The notes under the pieces: model-generated
The model's input: the letters and a program-made list of their open reading frames with translations, nothing else
What the model was told of the DNA's origin: nothing
The model's database searches: none
Shown here: positions 18,307 to 27,828 of the stretch, piece by piece
Layout of the letters: each line of letters opens with the position of its first letter
Numbering within the stretch: position 1 is the stretch's first letter
Source: Aromatoleum tolulyticum
GTDB lineage: Bacteria; Pseudomonadota; Gammaproteobacteria; Burkholderiales; Rhodocyclaceae
Reading direction: 5' to 3'
DNA length: 64,000 nt
Assembly (NCBI RefSeq): GCF_900156155.1
Contig: NZ_FTMD01000008.1
Span: forward strand, 62,001-126,000
Translations under genes and position numbers: made by a program

Positions 18307-18842
18307 GAGGGGTTCTCCGGAGTGGTGTTGCGCGGTGCGCGGAACTGCGCCCACAGCATCAGGGCGACGCCGACGGTGATCGCCGCGTCCGCCACGTTGA
18401 AGGCCGGCCAGCCATAGCGACCGATGTGGAAATAGAGGAAATCGACGACGGCGCCGTGCACGAGGCGGTCGATCACGTTGCCCAGCGCCCCGCCGATCAG
18501 CAGGCTGAAGGCGAGCGGCAGGAGCGTCTCGCGCTGGTGCTGGCGCAGCAGCGCGAGGAGCCAGCCGCACACGCCCAGGGCGAGGACGACGAAGAACCAG
18601 CGCTGCCAGCCGGAGTGGTCGGCGAGGAAGCTGAACGCCGCGCCCGGGTTGTAGACCAGCACGAGCTGGAAGAAGCCCGTCACCGGAATGGCCTCGCCGA
18701 ATTCGAGCTTCGACAGCACGAGCCATTTCGTCAGCTGGTCCAGGCCGATCACCAGCGCCGCGAGTTCGAGCCAGCCGAAGAAGCGGCGCGTCAGCGCGGG
18801 GGCGCCGCGGGCCGCTTGCGGGGCTGCGGCGGATTCACGCAT
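18303..18842 (-). CDS. lspA: Lipoprotein signal peptidase (signal peptidase II)
   Basis: Cleaves signal peptides of prolipoproteins at the lipid-modified cysteine in the inner membrane. The 179-residue protein has four membrane helices and the two catalytic aspartates in [20 protein letters not shown] and FNVADAAI, plus the conserved NPGAAFSFL loop. The ATG at 18842 lies within the last codons of ileS (ATGCGTGA overlap of 8 bases), so translation is probably coupled. This enzyme would process the lipoproteins encoded at 1.4 kb and 15.5 kb. Confidence 0.96.
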   Translation of the reverse strand: MRESAAAPQAARGAPALTRRFFGWLELAALVIGLDQLTKWLVLSKLEFGEAIPVTGFFQLVLVYNPGAAFSFLADHSGWQRWFFVVLALGVCGWLLALLRQHQRETLLPLAFSLLIGGALGNVIDRLVHGAVVDFLYFHIGRYGWPAFNVADAAITVGVALMLWAQFRAPRNTTPENPS

Positions 18843-21654
18843 GGACGCGCGTTTCTCCGGCACCGAACAGGTTGTCGTGGCAGCGGCCGCACAGTTCCGG
18901 GTGGTCGGCGTGGCTGCCGACGTCCGCGCGGAAGTGCCAGCAACGGCCGCACTTGGCGTGCGCCGACGAGCCCGCGTCGACGCCCTCGGTCGCCTCGTCG
19001 GCGGCGCGCACGAGCTCGGCACGCGAGGTGATCAGCACGAAGCGCAGATCGTCGCCGAGGCTCGCCAGCGCGTCGTACGTCGCGCCGCTCGCGCGCACGA
19101 CGACTTCGGCCTGCAGCGAAGAGCCGATCCTGCCTTCGGTGCGCAGGCCTTCGAGGACCTTCTGCACCTTCGCGCGCTCCTCGCGGATCAGCGTCCAGCG
19201 GGCGACCAGCGCCTCGCTGTCGGTGAGTGCGGGCAGTTCGTGCCAAGTGTGCAGCATGACGCTGTCTTCACTGTTCTTGCCGATGAGGTGCCAGATTTCC
19301 TCGGCGGTGAAGGCGAGGATCGGCGCCATCATGCGGGTGATCGCCTGGGTGATGTGCCACAGCGCGGTCTGCGCGGCGCGGCGCGCGCGCGAGTCCGCCT
19401 GGGTGGTGTACAGGCGGTCCTTGAGGATGTCGAGGTAGAACGCGCCGAGGTCTTCCGCGGCGAAGTTCTGCAGCGCCTGGACGATCTTGTGGAATTCGTA
19501 GCGCGCGTAGTCGCCGGTGACCTGTTCCTGCAGGCGCTGCGTGAGTGCGAGGGCGTAGTGGTCGATGTCTAGCCACTGCTCGACCGGCACGCCGTCCTTC
19601 TCGATGTCGAAGTCGGCGGTGTTGGCGAGCAGGAAGCGCAGGGTGTTGCGCAGGCGGCGATAGACTTCGACGACGCGGTCGAGGATCTCCTTCGAGATCG
19701 TCAGCTCGCCCGAGTAGTCCGTCGCGGCGACCCACAGGCGCAGGATTTCGGCGCCGAGCTTGTCGGAGACTTCCTGCGGCGCGACCACGTTGCCCTTGGA
19801 CTTCGACATCTTCTTGCCCTGGCCGTCGACGACGAAGCCGTGGGTCAGCAGGCCGTCGTAGGGGGCGCGGCCGTCGACCGCGCAGCCGGTGAGCAGCGAC
19901 GAGTGGAACCAGCCGCGGTGCTGGTCCGAGCCTTCGAGGTAGAGGTCGGCGGGCCAGCGGCTGACGTCGGCGTGCGAGCCGCGCAGCACCGTCCAGTGCG
20001 TGGTGCCGGAGTCGAACCAGACGTCGAGCGTGTCGCGCATCTTGTCGTACTGCGCGGCCTCGGCGCCGAGGAGTTCGGTCGGGTCGAGCTTGAACCAGGC
20101 GTCGATGCCTTCCTTCTCGACGCGCTTGGCGACGTCTTCGAGCAGTTCGAGGCTCCTCGGATGCGGCTCGCCGGTTTCCTTGTCGAGGAACAGCGGGATC
20201 GGCACACCCCAGTTGCGCTGGCGCGACACGCACCAGTCGGGGCGGTTGGCGATCATCGAGTGCAGGCGGGCCTTGCCCCAGGACGGGAAGAACTGGGTCT
20301 CGTCGATGGCCTTGAGGGCCAGTTCGCGCAGCGTCGGCGCGCCCGGCTCGACCGCGTCGCGGCCGGGCAGGCGGTCCATACCGACGAACCATTGCGTCGT
20401 GGCGCGGTAGATCACCGGCGTCTTGTGGCGCCAGCAGTGCATGTAGCTGTGCGTGAGGTTGCCCGAGGCGAACAGGCTGCCGACCTCGGCGAGCTTCTCG
20501 ACGATCTTGGGGTTGGCGTCCCACACCGACAGGCCGCCGAAGAAGGGCAGGCTTTCGTGGAACACGCCGTCGCCCTGCACCGGGTTGAGGATGTCGTCGT
20601 TGCGCATGCCGTAGCGCATGCAGGACTGGAAGTCGTCCAGGCCGTAGGCGGGCGCGCTATGCACGATGCCGGTACCGGCGTCGGCCGCGACGTAGTCGCC
20701 GAGGAAGACGGGCGAGACGCGGTCGTAGAACGGGTGGCGGAACTGGATGCGATCGAGCGCGACGCCGCGGGCGGCGGCGAGCACGCGGCCGTCGAGCTGG
20801 TAGCGTTCGAGGGCCGATGCGCGCAGCTCGGCGGCAAGGATCAGCAGGCCCTTCGGCGTTTCGATCAGTTCGTACATCAGTTCGGGATGCACGTTGAGCG
20901 CCTGATTGGACGGAATCGTCCAGGGCGTCGTGGTCCAGATCACGATGTGGACGGGCTGCTCGGGCAGCGAGTCGAGACCGAAGGCGCGCGCGAGCTTGTC
21001 ACGTTCGCTGTCGGCAAGCGGGAAGCCGACGTCGATCGCCGGCGATTTCTTGTCCTGGTATTCCACTTCGGCCTCGGCGAGCGCCGAGCCGCAGTCGAAG
21101 CACCAGTTCACCGGCTTCAGGCCCTTGAACAGGAAGCCCTTGCGGTACATCTCGCCGAGCGCGCGGATCTCGTCGGCCTCGTTGGAGAACTGCATCGTGC
21201 GGTAGGGGTTATCCCAGTCGCCGAGCACGCCGAGGCGGATGAAGTCCTTCTTCTGGCGCTCGATCTGCTCGCCCGCATACTCGCGGCACAGTTCGCGCGC
21301 GCGATCGGCCGGCAGGTGCTTGCCGTGCTGCTTCTCGATCTGGTGCTCGATCGGCAGGCCGTGGCAGTCCCAGCCCGGCACATAGGGGGCGTCGAAGCCC
21401 GCCATGGTCTTCGAGCGGACGATGATGTCCTTGAGGATCTTGTTTACCGCGTGCCCGATGTGGATGTCGCCGTTCGCGTACGGGGGGCCGTCGTGCAGGA
21501 TGAACTTCGGGCGGCCGGCCGCGGCCTTGCGGATCTTCTGGTAGAGCTTCTTCTGCTGCCATGCGGCGATCCAGCCCGGCTCCCGCTTGGCGAGGTCGCC
21601 GCGCATCGGGAAGGGGGTGTCGGGCAGGTTGAGCGTCTTGCGGTAGTCAGCCAT
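18835..21654 (-). CDS. ileS: Isoleucyl-tRNA synthetase
   Basis: Charges tRNA-Ile and edits mischarged valine. The 939-residue protein (E. coli 938) has the class I signatures: [12 protein letters not shown] near residue 60 and [12 protein letters not shown] near residue 605. The CP1 editing domain includes [18 protein letters not shown]. The C-terminal zinc finger is complete: KCGRCWHF and [10 protein letters not shown]. It is the bacterial, mupirocin-sensitive class by length and zinc-finger layout. It lies 24 bases after ribF, in the conserved ribF-ileS-lspA order. Confidence 0.98.
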   Translation of the reverse strand: MADYRKTLNLPDTPFPMRGDLAKREPGWIAAWQQKKLYQKIRKAAAGRPKFILHDGPPYANGDIHIGHAVNKILKDIIVRSKTMAGFDAPYVPGWDCHGLPIEHQIEKQHGKHLPADRARELCREYAGEQIERQKKDFIRLGVLGDWDNPYRTMQFSNEADEIRALGEMYRKGFLFKGLKPVNWCFDCGSALAEAEVEYQDKKSPAIDVGFPLADSERDKLARAFGLDSLPEQPVHIVIWTTTPWTIPSNQALNVHPELMYELIETPKGLLILAAELRASALERYQLDGRVLAAARGVALDRIQFRHPFYDRVSPVFLGDYVAADAGTGIVHSAPAYGLDDFQSCMRYGMRNDDILNPVQGDGVFHESLPFFGGLSVWDANPKIVEKLAEVGSLFASGNLTHSYMHCWRHKTPVIYRATTQWFVGMDRLPGRDAVEPGAPTLRELALKAIDETQFFPSWGKARLHSMIANRPDWCVSRQRNWGVPIPLFLDKETGEPHPRSLELLEDVAKRVEKEGIDAWFKLDPTELLGAEAAQYDKMRDTLDVWFDSGTTHWTVLRGSHADVSRWPADLYLEGSDQHRGWFHSSLLTGCAVDGRAPYDGLLTHGFVVDGQGKKMSKSKGNVVAPQEVSDKLGAEILRLWVAATDYSGELTISKEILDRVVEVYRRLRNTLRFLLANTADFDIEKDGVPVEQWLDIDHYALALTQRLQEQVTGDYARYEFHKIVQALQNFAAEDLGAFYLDILKDRLYTTQADSRARRAAQTALWHITQAITRMMAPILAFTAEEIWHLIGKNSEDSVMLHTWHELPALTDSEALVARWTLIREERAKVQKVLEGLRTEGRIGSSLQAEVVVRASGATYDALASLGDDLRFVLITSRAELVRAADEATEGVDAGSSAHAKCGRCWHFRADVGSHADHPELCGRCHDNLFGAGETRVHA

Positions 21655-21678
21655 GGTGGGTTCGGGCCTTGGTGGCGA

Positions 21679-22629
21679 TCAGGGGCAATTGGAGGGGCGG
21701 ATGGGATTGTCGGCGAACCAGGCGCGGGCGTCGGCCGCGTCCTTGGCGATCTGGGCCTTGAGCGCATCGAGGGAAGCGAACTTCGCCTCGTCGCGCAACT
21801 TGTTGAGGAAATGCACGCGCAGGTGGGCGTCGTAACAGTCGCGGTTCCAGTCGAAGAGGTGCACTTCGAGCGTGGGCTTGCCGGCACTGGTCACGGACGG
21901 CCGCACGCCGATGTTGGCGACGCCGGCGACCGGCGTCTCGCCGAGGCCTTCGACGCTGACCGCGAACACGCCCGCGAGCGCGGGGCGGCGGTGCTTCATC
22001 TGGATGTTGGCAGTCGGGAAGCCGAGCTGGCGGCCGATCCGATCGCCGCGGATCACGCGGCCGGCGATGCTGTAGGGGCGCCCGAGCAGGCGCGCGGCGT
22101 GGGCGAGATCGCCTTCGGCGAGCGCCTCGCGCACGGCCGAGCTGGATGCGCGCTCGCCGGCCACGTCGAGCGTGTGCATCGCCTCGACGGCGAAACCTTG
22201 TTGCGCGCCGCGTGCCTTCAGCAGCGCGAAGTCGCCCTGGCGGCGCGCGCCGAAGCGGAAGTCGTCGCCGATGATGAGGTGGCGCACGCCGAGACCACGC
22301 ACGAGGATGTCGTCGATGAACTGGTCGGCGGTCACTGCAGCGAAACGGGCGTCGAAACGGCAGACATGCACGCGGTCGACGCCGGCCGCGGCGAGGAGCA
22401 GCAGCTTCTCGCGCAGCGAGGCGAGTCGGGCCGGGGCGTCATCGGGCGAGAAGTATTCACGCGGATGGGGCTCGAACGTCATCACCACCGCCGGCAGCGA
22501 CATTGCGCGCGCGGTGTCGATGAGCATCTGGAGCAGCGCCTGGTGGCCGCGATGCACGCCGTCGAAGTTGCCGATGGTGAGCACCGAAGGTTGTGCGGCG
22601 TGCCCGGGAATCCCGCGAAAAACCTGCAT
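21679..22629 (-). CDS. ribF: Bifunctional riboflavin kinase / FAD synthetase
   Basis: Phosphorylates riboflavin to FMN and adenylates FMN to FAD. The 316-residue protein has the N-terminal nucleotidyltransferase part (TIGNFDGVHRGHQALL, then VMTFEPHPREYF and IGDDFRFGARRQGD) and the C-terminal kinase part (GRVIRGDRIGRQLGFPTANI, then GVANIGVRPS and LEVHLFDWNRDCYD). A TATAAT at 22651-22656 on the minus strand probably marks its own promoter, upstream of the whole ribF-ispH operon. Confidence 0.96.
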   Translation of the reverse strand: MQVFRGIPGHAAQPSVLTIGNFDGVHRGHQALLQMLIDTARAMSLPAVVMTFEPHPREYFSPDDAPARLASLREKLLLLAAAGVDRVHVCRFDARFAAVTADQFIDDILVRGLGVRHLIIGDDFRFGARRQGDFALLKARGAQQGFAVEAMHTLDVAGERASSSAVREALAEGDLAHAARLLGRPYSIAGRVIRGDRIGRQLGFPTANIQMKHRRPALAGVFAVSVEGLGETPVAGVANIGVRPSVTSAGKPTLEVHLFDWNRDCYDAHLRVHFLNKLRDEAKFASLDALKAQIAKDAADARAWFADNPIRPSNCP

Positions 22630-22650
22630 AACCGCCTGAAAAAAGCCGTA

Positions 22651-22691
22651 ATTATAACGGCAACGCGCCCGCTCTGGGGGGGGGCGGGCGC
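22651..22691 (-). promoter_or_regulatory. Hairpin and -10 element upstream of ribF
   Basis: Read on the minus strand, an 8-bp stem (GCGCCCGC/GCGGGCGC, arms 22684-22691 and 22665-22672) with a G/C-only loop is followed by TATAAT at 22656-22651, 22 bases before the ribF ATG. The hairpin may end amiC transcription, though it lacks a T run; TATAAT is a likely -10 for the ribF operon. No clear -35 is seen. Confidence 0.45.
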
Positions 22692-22763
22692 AGACGGTGC
22701 TTGCGGGTGCTGTGGGCGCAGGAGGCGGTCGCCGGTGCCGCCTTCAGGGCCGGTTCCGGCGAA

Positions 22764-24080
22764 TCAGTCGAGCTGTGCGATCTTGGTGCGGCCGAGCGGC
22801 GGGTTGTCGCGGAAATAGATCCGCAGGCCGCGCAGGATCGCGTTCGCCATCTTGTCCTGGTAGGCGTCGTCGTTGAGCCGCTGCTCTTCCTCGGGATTGC
22901 TGATGAACGCCGTTTCGACGAGGATGGACGGGATGTCCGGGGCCTTCAGCACGGCAAAGCCGGCCTGTTCGACGTGCGCCTTGTGCAGCTTGTTGATGTC
23001 GCCCAGCTCGTTGAGCACGGCCTTGCCCAGCTTGAGGCTGTCGTTGATCGTCGCGGTCTGCGACAGGTCGAGCAGCGTGCGGGCGAGGTGGCCGTCCTGC
23101 TTGGCGAGATTTACGCCGCCGATCAGGTCGGCGTCGTTTTCCTTCTGCGCGAGCCAGCGCGCGGCCGAGCTCGATGCACCGCTTTCGGACAGGACGAAGA
23201 CGGAACTGCCGCGCGCATCGGGGCGCACGAAGGCGTCGGCGTGGATCGACACGAAGAGGTCGGACTGTACGCGCCGCGCGCGCGTGACGCGCTGGCCGAG
23301 CGGTACGAAATAGTCGCCGTCGCGCGTGAGCACCGCACGCATGTTCGGTTCGGCGTCGATCTTCTGCTTGAGGCGGCGTGCGATCGACAGCGTGACGTTC
23401 TTTTCGAAGCTGCCGCGTGCGCCGACCGCACCCGGATCTTCGCCGCCGTGGCCGGGGTCGAGCACGATGGTGACGAGGCGGTTGGCGGCCGGGCGCGTGG
23501 AACGCCGGGTGCCGGATGCCTGCTCGGCGGGGCTGGGGCGCGCGATCTGTGCGGGCGCGTCGGCGGAAGTCTGTGCGTCGCCCGTCTGTCCCGCCGCGGC
23601 ATCCATCGGCGAGGACTTCTCGATCAGGGCGAGCAGCGGATCGACCGGTGTCGTCGGGTACAGGTCGACCACGAGGCGGTGGCCGTAGTTGCCGACCGGT
23701 GCCAGCGTGAACACCTGCGGGTTGATCTCGCTCTTCAGTTCGACGACCAGGCGCACGACCCCGGGCCGGTTGCGGCCGGCGCGGATCAGCTTGATGTACG
23801 GGTCGGAGTCGAGCACCTTGGACGGCAGCGACTGCAGCACGCTGTCGAACTCGACCCCTTCGAGGTCGACGACGAGGCGGTGCGGATCGGTGACCAGCAG
23901 GTGGGTGAACTTGAGCTGCGAGTTCCCTTCGATCGTGACGCGGGTGTATTCCGCCGCGGGCCACACGCGCACCGCGAGGAGGCTGGTCGCGGCCATGCCG
24001 ACCGGGCTGACCAGCAGTGCCAGCGTCGCGCCGGCGAATTTCAGCAGGTCGCGTCGCGTCACGCCGGGCGCGGCAGTCAT
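22764..24080 (-). CDS. amiC: N-acetylmuramoyl-L-alanine amidase AmiC
   Basis: Periplasmic zinc amidase that splits septal murein during daughter-cell separation. The 438-residue protein starts with a twin-arginine signal (TRRDLLKFAGATLALLV). An N-terminal AMIN domain for septal targeting follows (about residues 30-150; AVRVWPAAEYTRVTIEGN). After an Ala/Pro/Thr-rich linker comes the Amidase_3 catalytic domain with zinc ligands in LDPGHGGEDPGA, its Glu in GSFEKNVTL, FVSIHADAF and the catalytic Glu in ILVETAFISN. The ATG at 24080 overlaps the tsaE stop as ATGA. An in-frame ATG at 24122 is possible but would push the RR motif inward. Confidence 0.94.
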   Translation of the reverse strand: MTAAPGVTRRDLLKFAGATLALLVSPVGMAATSLLAVRVWPAAEYTRVTIEGNSQLKFTHLLVTDPHRLVVDLEGVEFDSVLQSLPSKVLDSDPYIKLIRAGRNRPGVVRLVVELKSEINPQVFTLAPVGNYGHRLVVDLYPTTPVDPLLALIEKSSPMDAAAGQTGDAQTSADAPAQIARPSPAEQASGTRRSTRPAANRLVTIVLDPGHGGEDPGAVGARGSFEKNVTLSIARRLKQKIDAEPNMRAVLTRDGDYFVPLGQRVTRARRVQSDLFVSIHADAFVRPDARGSSVFVLSESGASSSAARWLAQKENDADLIGGVNLAKQDGHLARTLLDLSQTATINDSLKLGKAVLNELGDINKLHKAHVEQAGFAVLKAPDIPSILVETAFISNPEEEQRLNDDAYQDKMANAILRGLRIYFRDNPPLGRTKIAQLD

Positions 24081-24589
24081 GTCGGGTTCCGGCTCAGCTC
24101 CGAATCCAGTTTGCGTATGCATGTCTGTCCTGCCTCCGTCAGTGCCAGCGCTTCGAGGCGCCGGCCCGGGCCGGATACGGTGAGGCGGATTTCGAGGTCC
24201 GGTGCGGCAATGTAAGGCGCCGCCTTGTCCGGCCATTCGACCAGACATACCCCGTTTCCGTCGAAATATTCGTCCAGCCCTGCTTCCAGATATTCTTCTG
24301 GGACTGCGAAGCGATAAAAATCAAAGTGATATAAGTGTAATCTAGAAACAAGATAAGGTTCAATCAAGGTGTACGTCGGACTTTTTACCTTTCCGTCGTG
24401 ACCGAGGGCACGCAGCACCCCGCGCACCAGGGTTGTCTTGCCGGCACCGAGGTCGCCGCGCAGGTAGATGACGAGGCCCACGCGCAGGGCCGCTGCAAGG
24501 GCTGCGCCCGCGCTTGCGGTGTCGGATTCGTCGTCGAGGTGCGCCGTGAGCGGGCTGCTATCATCTGCCCGGTGATGAACGTGAATCAT
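24077..24589 (-). CDS. tsaE: tRNA threonylcarbamoyladenosine biosynthesis ATPase TsaE
   Basis: ATPase that works with TsaD and TsaB to make t6A37 in tRNAs reading ANN codons. The 170-residue protein has the P-loop GDLGAGKTT at about residues 45-53, the conserved KSPTYTLIEPY, and YHFDFYR followed by EEYLEAGLDEYF and VCLVEWPDKA. The central stretch, residues 76-97 (24299-24364), is only about 35% GC. It uses codons rare here, such as AGA and TTA, while encoding conserved sequence. The ATG at 24589 overlaps the divergent queG start by 15 bases. It is followed by amiC with an ATGA overlap, as in many proteobacteria. Confidence 0.94.
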   Translation of the reverse strand: MIHVHHRADDSSPLTAHLDDESDTASAGAALAAALRVGLVIYLRGDLGAGKTTLVRGVLRALGHDGKVKSPTYTLIEPYLVSRLHLYHFDFYRFAVPEEYLEAGLDEYFDGNGVCLVEWPDKAAPYIAAPDLEIRLTVSGPGRRLEALALTEAGQTCIRKLDSELSRNPT

Positions 24590-25669
24590 GATGAAGTCCC
24601 TGCGGATGTCGCTCCCGACGCGTCCCTGAGCGCGCTCGTCGGGCGGATGAAGGTGTGGGCCGGCGAGCTGGGCTTCGCCGATCTCGCCGTGTCCGGTGTG
24701 GATCTGTCGTCGGCCGAGCCCGGCCTCGAAGCCTGGCTTGCGGACGGTTTCCACGGAGACATGGATTATATGGCGCGGCACGGCATGATGCGGGCGCGCC
24801 CGGCGGAACTGGTGCCGGGCACGCTGCGGGTCGTGAGCGTGCGCATGAATTACTGGCCGCAGGCGGCCGACGCGCAAGCCGCGCTGGACGACCCGCAGCG
24901 CGCCTACGTGTCGCGCTACGCGCTGGGGCGCGATTACCACAAGCTGATGCGTAACCGCCTGCAGAAGCTCGCGGAGCGCATCGCCGCCGAGGCGCCGCAC
25001 GGTTTCCGCGTGTTCGTCGATTCCGCGCCGGTGCTCGAGGTCGAACTCGCGAGCCGGTCGGGACTCGGCTGGCGCGGCAAGCACACCTTGCTGCTGAACC
25101 GCCGCGCCGGCTCGTACTTCTTCCTCGGCGAGATCTTCACCGACCTGCCGCTGCCGCTCGACGCACCCGAGACGCCGCATTGCGGCAGCTGCCGCGCCTG
25201 CCTGGACGCGTGCCCGACCGGTGCGATCGTCGCGCCCTATCGGGTGGACGCACGGCGTTGCATCTCCTACCTGACGATCGAGCTCAAGGGCGCGATTCCG
25301 GAGGCGCTGCGGCCGCTGATCGGCAACCGCATCTACGGCTGCGACGACTGCCAGCTCGCGTGTCCGTGGAACCGCTTCGCGCGACTCGGCGCCGAAGCGG
25401 ACTTCGCGCCGCGCCACCGTCTCGACGAGGCGAGTCTGGTCGAGCTGTTTGCGTGGAGCGAGAGCGAGTTCCGGGACCGGATGGCGGGCAGCGCGATCCA
25501 TCGCATCGGCTTCGAGCGCTGGTCGCGCAATCTCGCGGTGGCGCTGGGCAACGCGCCCGGCACGCCGGCGGTGCTGGCCGCGCTGCGGGCGCGGGCGGAC
25601 GACCCATTGGAACTCGTGCGCGAGCATGTCGCCTGGGCTCTGGAGCGGCACGGGCTACGGCAGGGGTGA
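24575..25669 (+). CDS. queG: Epoxyqueuosine reductase QueG
   Basis: Cobalamin-dependent enzyme that reduces epoxyqueuosine to queuosine in tRNA. The 364-residue protein shows the N-terminal HGDMDYMARHGMMRARP block shared with E. coli QueG. Two 4Fe-4S clusters are bound by CGSCRACLDACPTGAI (about residues 202-217) and C-x2-C-x3-CP in CDDCQLACPW. A HEAT-like C-terminus follows. The ATG at 24575 is used because it fits homologue length. Its first 15 bases overlap the start of the divergent tsaE gene, so each gene's promoter must lie inside the other. murI follows after 42 bases. Confidence 0.94.
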   Translation: MNVNHDEVPADVAPDASLSALVGRMKVWAGELGFADLAVSGVDLSSAEPGLEAWLADGFHGDMDYMARHGMMRARPAELVPGTLRVVSVRMNYWPQAADAQAALDDPQRAYVSRYALGRDYHKLMRNRLQKLAERIAAEAPHGFRVFVDSAPVLEVELASRSGLGWRGKHTLLLNRRAGSYFFLGEIFTDLPLPLDAPETPHCGSCRACLDACPTGAIVAPYRVDARRCISYLTIELKGAIPEALRPLIGNRIYGCDDCQLACPWNRFARLGAEADFAPRHRLDEASLVELFAWSESEFRDRMAGSAIHRIGFERWSRNLAVALGNAPGTPAVLAALRARADDPLELVREHVAWALERHGLRQG

Positions 25670-25711
25670 GCTTGCGGTAAAATCCGTTTTTGTCCCGACC
25701 TGGTTTCTGCA

Positions 25712-26515
25712 TTGGACTCCTCCCGACCCATAGGCGTATTCGATTCCGGCATCGGCGGACTGACCGTCGTGCGTGCCCTGATGGAGCGCCTGCCGCTCGA
25801 GCGCATCGTGTATTTCGGCGACACCGCGCGGGTGCCCTACGGCGTCAAGTCGGTCGCGACCATCGAACACTTCACCGCGCAGATCACCGAATTCCTGCTG
25901 CAGCAGGACGTCAAGATGCTGATCGTCGCGTGCAACACGATGGCGGCGGTGGCAGCCGACGTGGTGCGGCGCCTGGCGCGCGACATCCCGGTGCTCGACG
26001 TGATCGAGGCGGGCGCGCATGCGGCCGTCGCAGAGTCGAACGGGCGCGGGATCGGCGTGATCGGCACGCCGACGACGATCAACAGCAATGCCTACGCGCG
26101 GCGCATCCATGCGCTGGATCCCGGCGTGCGAGTGTATTCGCAGGCCTGCCCGCTGTTCGTGCCGCTGGTCGAGGAGGGCTGGCTGGATCATCCGGTGACG
26201 CGGCTGACGGCGCAGGAATACCTTAAGCCGGTGCTCGCCGAGGAGGTCGGCAGCCTCGTTCTCGGCTGCACGCACTATCCGCTGCTGAAGCCGCTGCTGC
26301 GCGATGTCGTCGGCCCAGGCGTGCGGCTGGTCGACTCCGCGATCACGACGGCCGAGCTGGCGGCCGCCAAGCTGCTGGAACTCGGCATCGCCAGCACTCA
26401 CGCAGGGCCGACGGCCTATCGCTTCGTCGTCACCGATGTGCCCTTGCGCTTCCAGACGATAGGCGAGCGCTTTCTCGGGCGCTCGCTCGGCACCGTTGAA
26501 AAGGTCGAGTGGTAG
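25712..26515 (+). CDS. murI: Glutamate racemase
   Basis: Interconverts L- and D-glutamate, supplying D-Glu for peptidoglycan. The 267-residue protein has both catalytic cysteines: VACNTMAAV and LGCTHYPLL. The N-terminal IGVFDSGIGGLTV and YFGDTARVPYG are also present. The only sensible start is the TTG at 25712 (reading DSSRPIGVFDSG); no ATG or GTG occurs before the conserved region, and no strong Shine-Dalgarno is seen, so initiation may be weak. A TAAAAT at about 25682 is a possible -10. It ends 15 bases from the convergent sulfurtransferase gene. Confidence 0.95.
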   Translation: MDSSRPIGVFDSGIGGLTVVRALMERLPLERIVYFGDTARVPYGVKSVATIEHFTAQITEFLLQQDVKMLIVACNTMAAVAADVVRRLARDIPVLDVIEAGAHAAVAESNGRGIGVIGTPTTINSNAYARRIHALDPGVRVYSQACPLFVPLVEEGWLDHPVTRLTAQEYLKPVLAEEVGSLVLGCTHYPLLKPLLRDVVGPGVRLVDSAITTAELAAAKLLELGIASTHAGPTAYRFVVTDVPLRFQTIGERFLGRSLGTVEKVEW

Positions 26516-26530
26516 GTCCGCCCCGGGCCG

Positions 26531-27409
26531 TCAGCGCTCGGGGCCGGTTGCTATCGGGCGCGCCGGATCGGCGCACCATTCGCTCCACGAGCCGGCGTAG
26601 AGACGCGAGCCGGTCAGTCCCGCGGATTCCATCGCCAGCAGGTTGTGGCAGGCGGTGACGCCCGAGCCGCACTGGTGCACGACGCGGTGGGCGTCGCCGC
26701 CCTTCAGCAGCGCGCCGAATTCCTCGCGCAGGATCGAAGCCTGTTTGAAGTGTCCGTGGCCGTCGAGATTGTCGCGGAAGAAGCGGTTGATCGCGCCGGG
26801 AATGTGCCCGCCGACGGGGTCCAGCGTCTCGTTCTCGCCGCGGTAGCGGTCCGGGCTGCGGGCGTCGATCAGCAGCATCTCCGGGTTTTTCAGGTGATCG
26901 AGGACGTAGGCCGCATCCACGACTTCGGGACGCAGCGAGACGCGGAAGGTCGCGGGAACCGGTTCGGGGACTTTTGCGGTGAGCGCCTGGCCGGCTTCCA
27001 GCCAGGCGACCAGTCCGCCGTCGAGGACCGCCGCGCAGTGGTGTCCGATCCAGCGCATCATCCACCACAGGCGCGCGGCGAACATGCCACCAGCGTCGTC
27101 ATAGGCGACGACCTGGGTTTCGTTGCCGACACCCGCTCGCGCGAGGCGCTGTGCGAACGCTGCGGGATCGGGCAGCGGATGGCGGCCGTTTGTTCCCGTC
27201 AGTGGGCTCGACAGGTCTTCGTCGATGTGCAGGAAGCGCGCGCCCGGAATATGGGCGCGGGCGTAGACGTCGCGGCCGAAGTCACGGTTCGCGAGATCGT
27301 GGCGGCAGTCGAAGATCACCCAGTCGGGATCGTCGATGTGCTGGGCGAGCTCGTGGGCGCTGATCAGCGTGCTGTAGGACGCGGAACAGCAGGAAGCGGA
27401 ACTGCTCAC
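26531..27409 (-). CDS. sseA: 3-mercaptopyruvate / thiosulfate sulfurtransferase
   Basis: A 292-residue tandem rhodanese. The inactive N-terminal domain starts VIFDCRHDLAN. The catalytic C-terminal domain has IDARSPDRYRGE, GHIPGAINRF and the active-site loop CGSGVTA (Cys about 247). CGSGVTA is the loop typical of mercaptopyruvate sulfurtransferases, rather than the CRxGx[R/T] of thiosulfate rhodaneses. It should transfer sulfane sulfur from 3-mercaptopyruvate to an acceptor such as cyanide or thiols. The start is the GTG at 27409 overlapping the stop of the SpoIIAA-like gene (GTGA), implying coupled translation. Confidence 0.9.
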   Translation of the reverse strand: MSSSASCCSASYSTLISAHELAQHIDDPDWVIFDCRHDLANRDFGRDVYARAHIPGARFLHIDEDLSSPLTGTNGRHPLPDPAAFAQRLARAGVGNETQVVAYDDAGGMFAARLWWMMRWIGHHCAAVLDGGLVAWLEAGQALTAKVPEPVPATFRVSLRPEVVDAAYVLDHLKNPEMLLIDARSPDRYRGENETLDPVGGHIPGAINRFFRDNLDGHGHFKQASILREEFGALLKGGDAHRVVHQCGSGVTACHNLLAMESAGLTGSRLYAGSWSEWCADPARPIATGPER

Positions 27410-27768
27410 TGTGCGGGCTCCTCGGTCGCCTCGAGCCAGGTGCGTGCATCGGTTTCGTCGTCGAAGACGAGCACTTCCGCGTCGACGAAGATCTGCGAGA
27501 TCCACGCGCTCCACGTCAGCCACTGGTCCTGCGTGAGCACGGCGACGCGGCGGAAGTCGTGCGCGTGCTTGCGCGAGAACTTGATCTCCTCCCACGCGAC
27601 GTCGAGCGTGAAACCCGCCATTTCGCGCAGATCGAACAGCAGGCTCACCGGGCCCTCGAACTGGATCTTGTAATTGACCAGTTCTTCGAACTCCTTGTAG
27701 TCCGCGAGCGTGAATTCGCCGAACACGGCAACGGCGACCAGGTTGGGGCGATGGTCCGTTGTGATCAT
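27406..27768 (-). CDS. SpoIIAA-like (STAS-fold) protein
   Basis: A 120-residue protein of the SpoIIAA-like/DUF3478 type: a small alpha/beta fold with VAVAVFGEFTLADYKEFE at the start, LLFDLREMAGFTLDVAWEE in the middle and VLVFDDETDARTWL at the end. In this family the fold is thought to bind lipids or act in anti-sigma-like partner switching, but no function is established. The conserved phosphorylatable Ser of true SpoIIAA is not evident. It is translationally coupled to the sulfurtransferase gene that follows. Confidence 0.8.
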   Translation of the reverse strand: MITTDHRPNLVAVAVFGEFTLADYKEFEELVNYKIQFEGPVSLLFDLREMAGFTLDVAWEEIKFSRKHAHDFRRVAVLTQDQWLTWSAWISQIFVDAEVLVFDDETDARTWLEATEEPAQ

Positions 27769-27828
27769 GACTGCCTCCGCATGGCGACTGGATTATGCAG
27801 ACTACTATATCCCCGGGCGGTAGCCGCT

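Noticed and set aside
19840-22818. A 992-residue plus-strand open frame opposite ileS and ribF
   Set aside because: Same shadow effect; both real genes on the minus strand carry full sets of motifs.
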